Source: Thermococcus radiotolerans (GTDB lineage: Archaea > Methanobacteriota_B > Thermococci > Thermococcales > Thermococcaceae). From it: a DNA stretch of 64,000 bases. The stretch is from contig NZ_CP015106.1 in assembly GCF_002214565.1 (NCBI RefSeq), forward strand, positions 1,488,001 to 1,552,000, given 5' to 3'. Below the pieces are notes generated by a model. The model made no database searches and was not told the DNA's origin. It saw nothing but the letters and a program-made list of their open reading frames with translations. Position numbers and translations under genes: made by a program. Positions 62,965-64,000 of this stretch are shown in pieces (within the stretch, counting starts at the first letter, position 1; each line of letters begins with the position of its first letter).

Positions 62965-64000
62965 ATGAAGCGTCTCTTTGTTTTTCTCCTTGTTTTTATG
63001 GTTCTTGCGAGCGGCTGTCTCGACGGGAATACTTCAACGGGCACGCCTTCAAGCACTCCACCTGAAGTTGAAACCACTTCAACGACTTCTGTGAGGCAGG
63101 TTCCTCCTGTGGAATTCCTCTACCCGGAGAAGCCCGAGATCGTTAACCTGACGCTGGAAGATGCAACTGAGTTTTTCCAGGAAAGGTATTCGCGCGTTTC
63201 CTACTCCCAGTTCGGCAACATAACTGTCAACTACTCGGGTGGTGTCTTCACTGGAGTTTACCGCTTTGTGCTCACGAACTTCACGGACAGGACGCTCTAC
63301 TTGGCCGTGCTTAAGACTGCAGATGAGCCGATAAAACTGAACATAACCATCGAGGGTGTTCCCCTAAACCTTTCCCGCGTTGACAGGTATATCCTGTTTG
63401 ATGAAGGGGTTGGGATAGAGTTCTACGCTGTTAACGTCTCCACGAACTTGACGACCCTCAGAGGGGTTGCGCGCTACGAGCTCCGCCATCTGGGAAACGA
63501 GGTGTACATATCCCAAATGGCAAGTCGGGGTATTGACTTTGGAACCGACTTTTCGTGCTGGAGTTTTGCCTCAAAAAACGCGAGTATTACCGTGACTCTC
63601 AGCTTTCCCAAAGATACCGTCTTCGTACTGTTTAGGAACGGCGTTATCCACTCTGGAATGAAAGTTGTTTACACCTCCCCCCTTCGTCCATACGGGGGTT
63701 TTGTGCTGTACCTCCCGGATCTGGAGTGGAAGAGCTTTGAGTGGGACGGGGTCAACTTTACCGTGTACTTTGCTTCCCAGGATTACAGTGAGGCGGGCTT
63801 CGGTCTGGTCCAAAAGGAGCTGACCTTTGTGATGGAATTGTACAGCAACCTGACGGGGATTCTTCCGGTTCAAAAGTTCGACGTCTTTTTTGTCCCCAAT
63901 CTCAATAGAATTTTGTACAAACGCTTTAGATGGGCCTCTGTGGGGACGAATCGTGGGCAGGTCGTACTTGTGGACTGTAGAGTCAATATTGAGGACTCTG
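62965..64000 (+). CDS. Lipoprotein M1-type metallopeptidase, paralogue (cut by window end)
   Basis: Tandem duplicate of the gene at 61150, beginning MKRLFVFLLVFMVLASGC (lipobox LASGC) and sharing the ordered segments VSYSQFGNITVNYSGGVF, VSTNLTTLRGVARYE, GTDFSCWSFASKNASITV and ELYSNLTGILPV. At least 345 residues are in frame to the window end with no stop. The catalytic HExxH region lies beyond the window. GAGGTGATG precedes ATG 62965. Two copies in a row suggest different peptide preferences. Confidence 0.87.
   Translation, partial: MKRLFVFLLVFMVLASGCLDGNTSTGTPSSTPPEVETTSTTSVRQVPPVEFLYPEKPEIVNLTLEDATEFFQERYSRVSYSQFGNITVNYSGGVFTGVYRFVLTNFTDRTLYLAVLKTADEPIKLNITIEGVPLNLSRVDRYILFDEGVGIEFYAVNVSTNLTTLRGVARYELRHLGNEVYISQMASRGIDFGTDFSCWSFASKNASITVTLSFPKDTVFVLFRNGVIHSGMKVVYTSPLRPYGGFVLYLPDLEWKSFEWDGVNFTVYFASQDYSEAGFGLVQKELTFVMELYSNLTGILPVQKFDVFFVPNLNRILYKRFRWASVGTNRGQVVLVDCRVNIEDS

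Overview
This window is a chromosomal segment of a hyperthermophilic euryarchaeon of the order Thermococcales, most likely a Thermococcus species. The evidence is the archaeal replication set (Cdc6/Orc1, the two-subunit D-family DNA polymerase, RadA, NucS/EndoMS), archaeal lipid and KEOPS enzymes, a CGP-CTERM surface protein, archaeal TATA-box promoters, and GGTGA-type ribosome binding sites a few bases before most starts. Coding density is high, GC content is moderately high in genes, and many gene ends overlap. I see no transposase, CRISPR array or rRNA. There is one tRNA gene, tRNA-Gln(UUG).

Left part (1-33 kb): thioredoxin reductase; a class III aminotransferase that fits ornithine omega-aminotransferase; an ECF transporter S component; DeoC overlapping a small protein that resembles family 4 encapsulin shells; a cysteine-rich CGP-CTERM protein; enolase; a LipS1-like radical SAM protein preceded by a broken copy of its own 5' end and a hairpin-rich patch; Lrp-type regulators; XTP pyrophosphatase; adenosine-specific kinase; a SPASM-domain protein without the radical SAM cysteine motif; molybdopterin/ubiquitin-like genes; CarS; a MarR/GbsR-like regulator divergent from an RND exporter cluster with a perfect palindromic operator; paired flippase-like membrane proteins; NAD kinase; Kae1; an ADP-forming acyl-CoA synthetase alpha subunit; PPAT; and triosephosphate isomerase. 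The block ends at tRNA-Gln and a 630-base AT-rich gene-free stretch with inverted repeats. From memory of T. kodakarensis locus numbers, gene order up to here matches TK2100-TK2129 and then jumps to the TK1900 region, so the tRNA-Gln region may be a rearrangement point.

Middle (33.7-47 kb): this is the replication-origin neighbourhood. Cdc6, DP1 and DP2 form a tightly overlapped minus-strand operon. Two tandem paralogues of unknown function follow. An AT-rich gene-free stretch (43.4-44.1 kb) holds two full origin recognition boxes in opposite orientation around an AT-rich core. Rightward of it lie a potassium channel, RadA and NucS. Genes on both immediate sides point away from the origin. 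ORB-like sites also occur well outside it, from 32.2 to 59.9 kb, including inside coding sequences.

Right part (47-64 kb): a DUF473-like protein, a PbaB-like proteasome chaperone, the methylthioadenosine salvage pair (MTA phosphorylase and MTA/SAH deaminase), a macrodomain protein, NAD(P)HX repair (Nnr), a TasA/camelysin-like secreted protein in an AT-rich patch, three small regulatory or DUF genes, a second acyl-CoA synthetase alpha subunit, tryptophanyl-tRNA synthetase, and two tandem M1-type lipoprotein metallopeptidases, the second cut by the window end. A 9-codon open frame ending in Trp-Pro-Trp-stop sits exactly where the trpS transcript should begin and is a candidate leader peptide.
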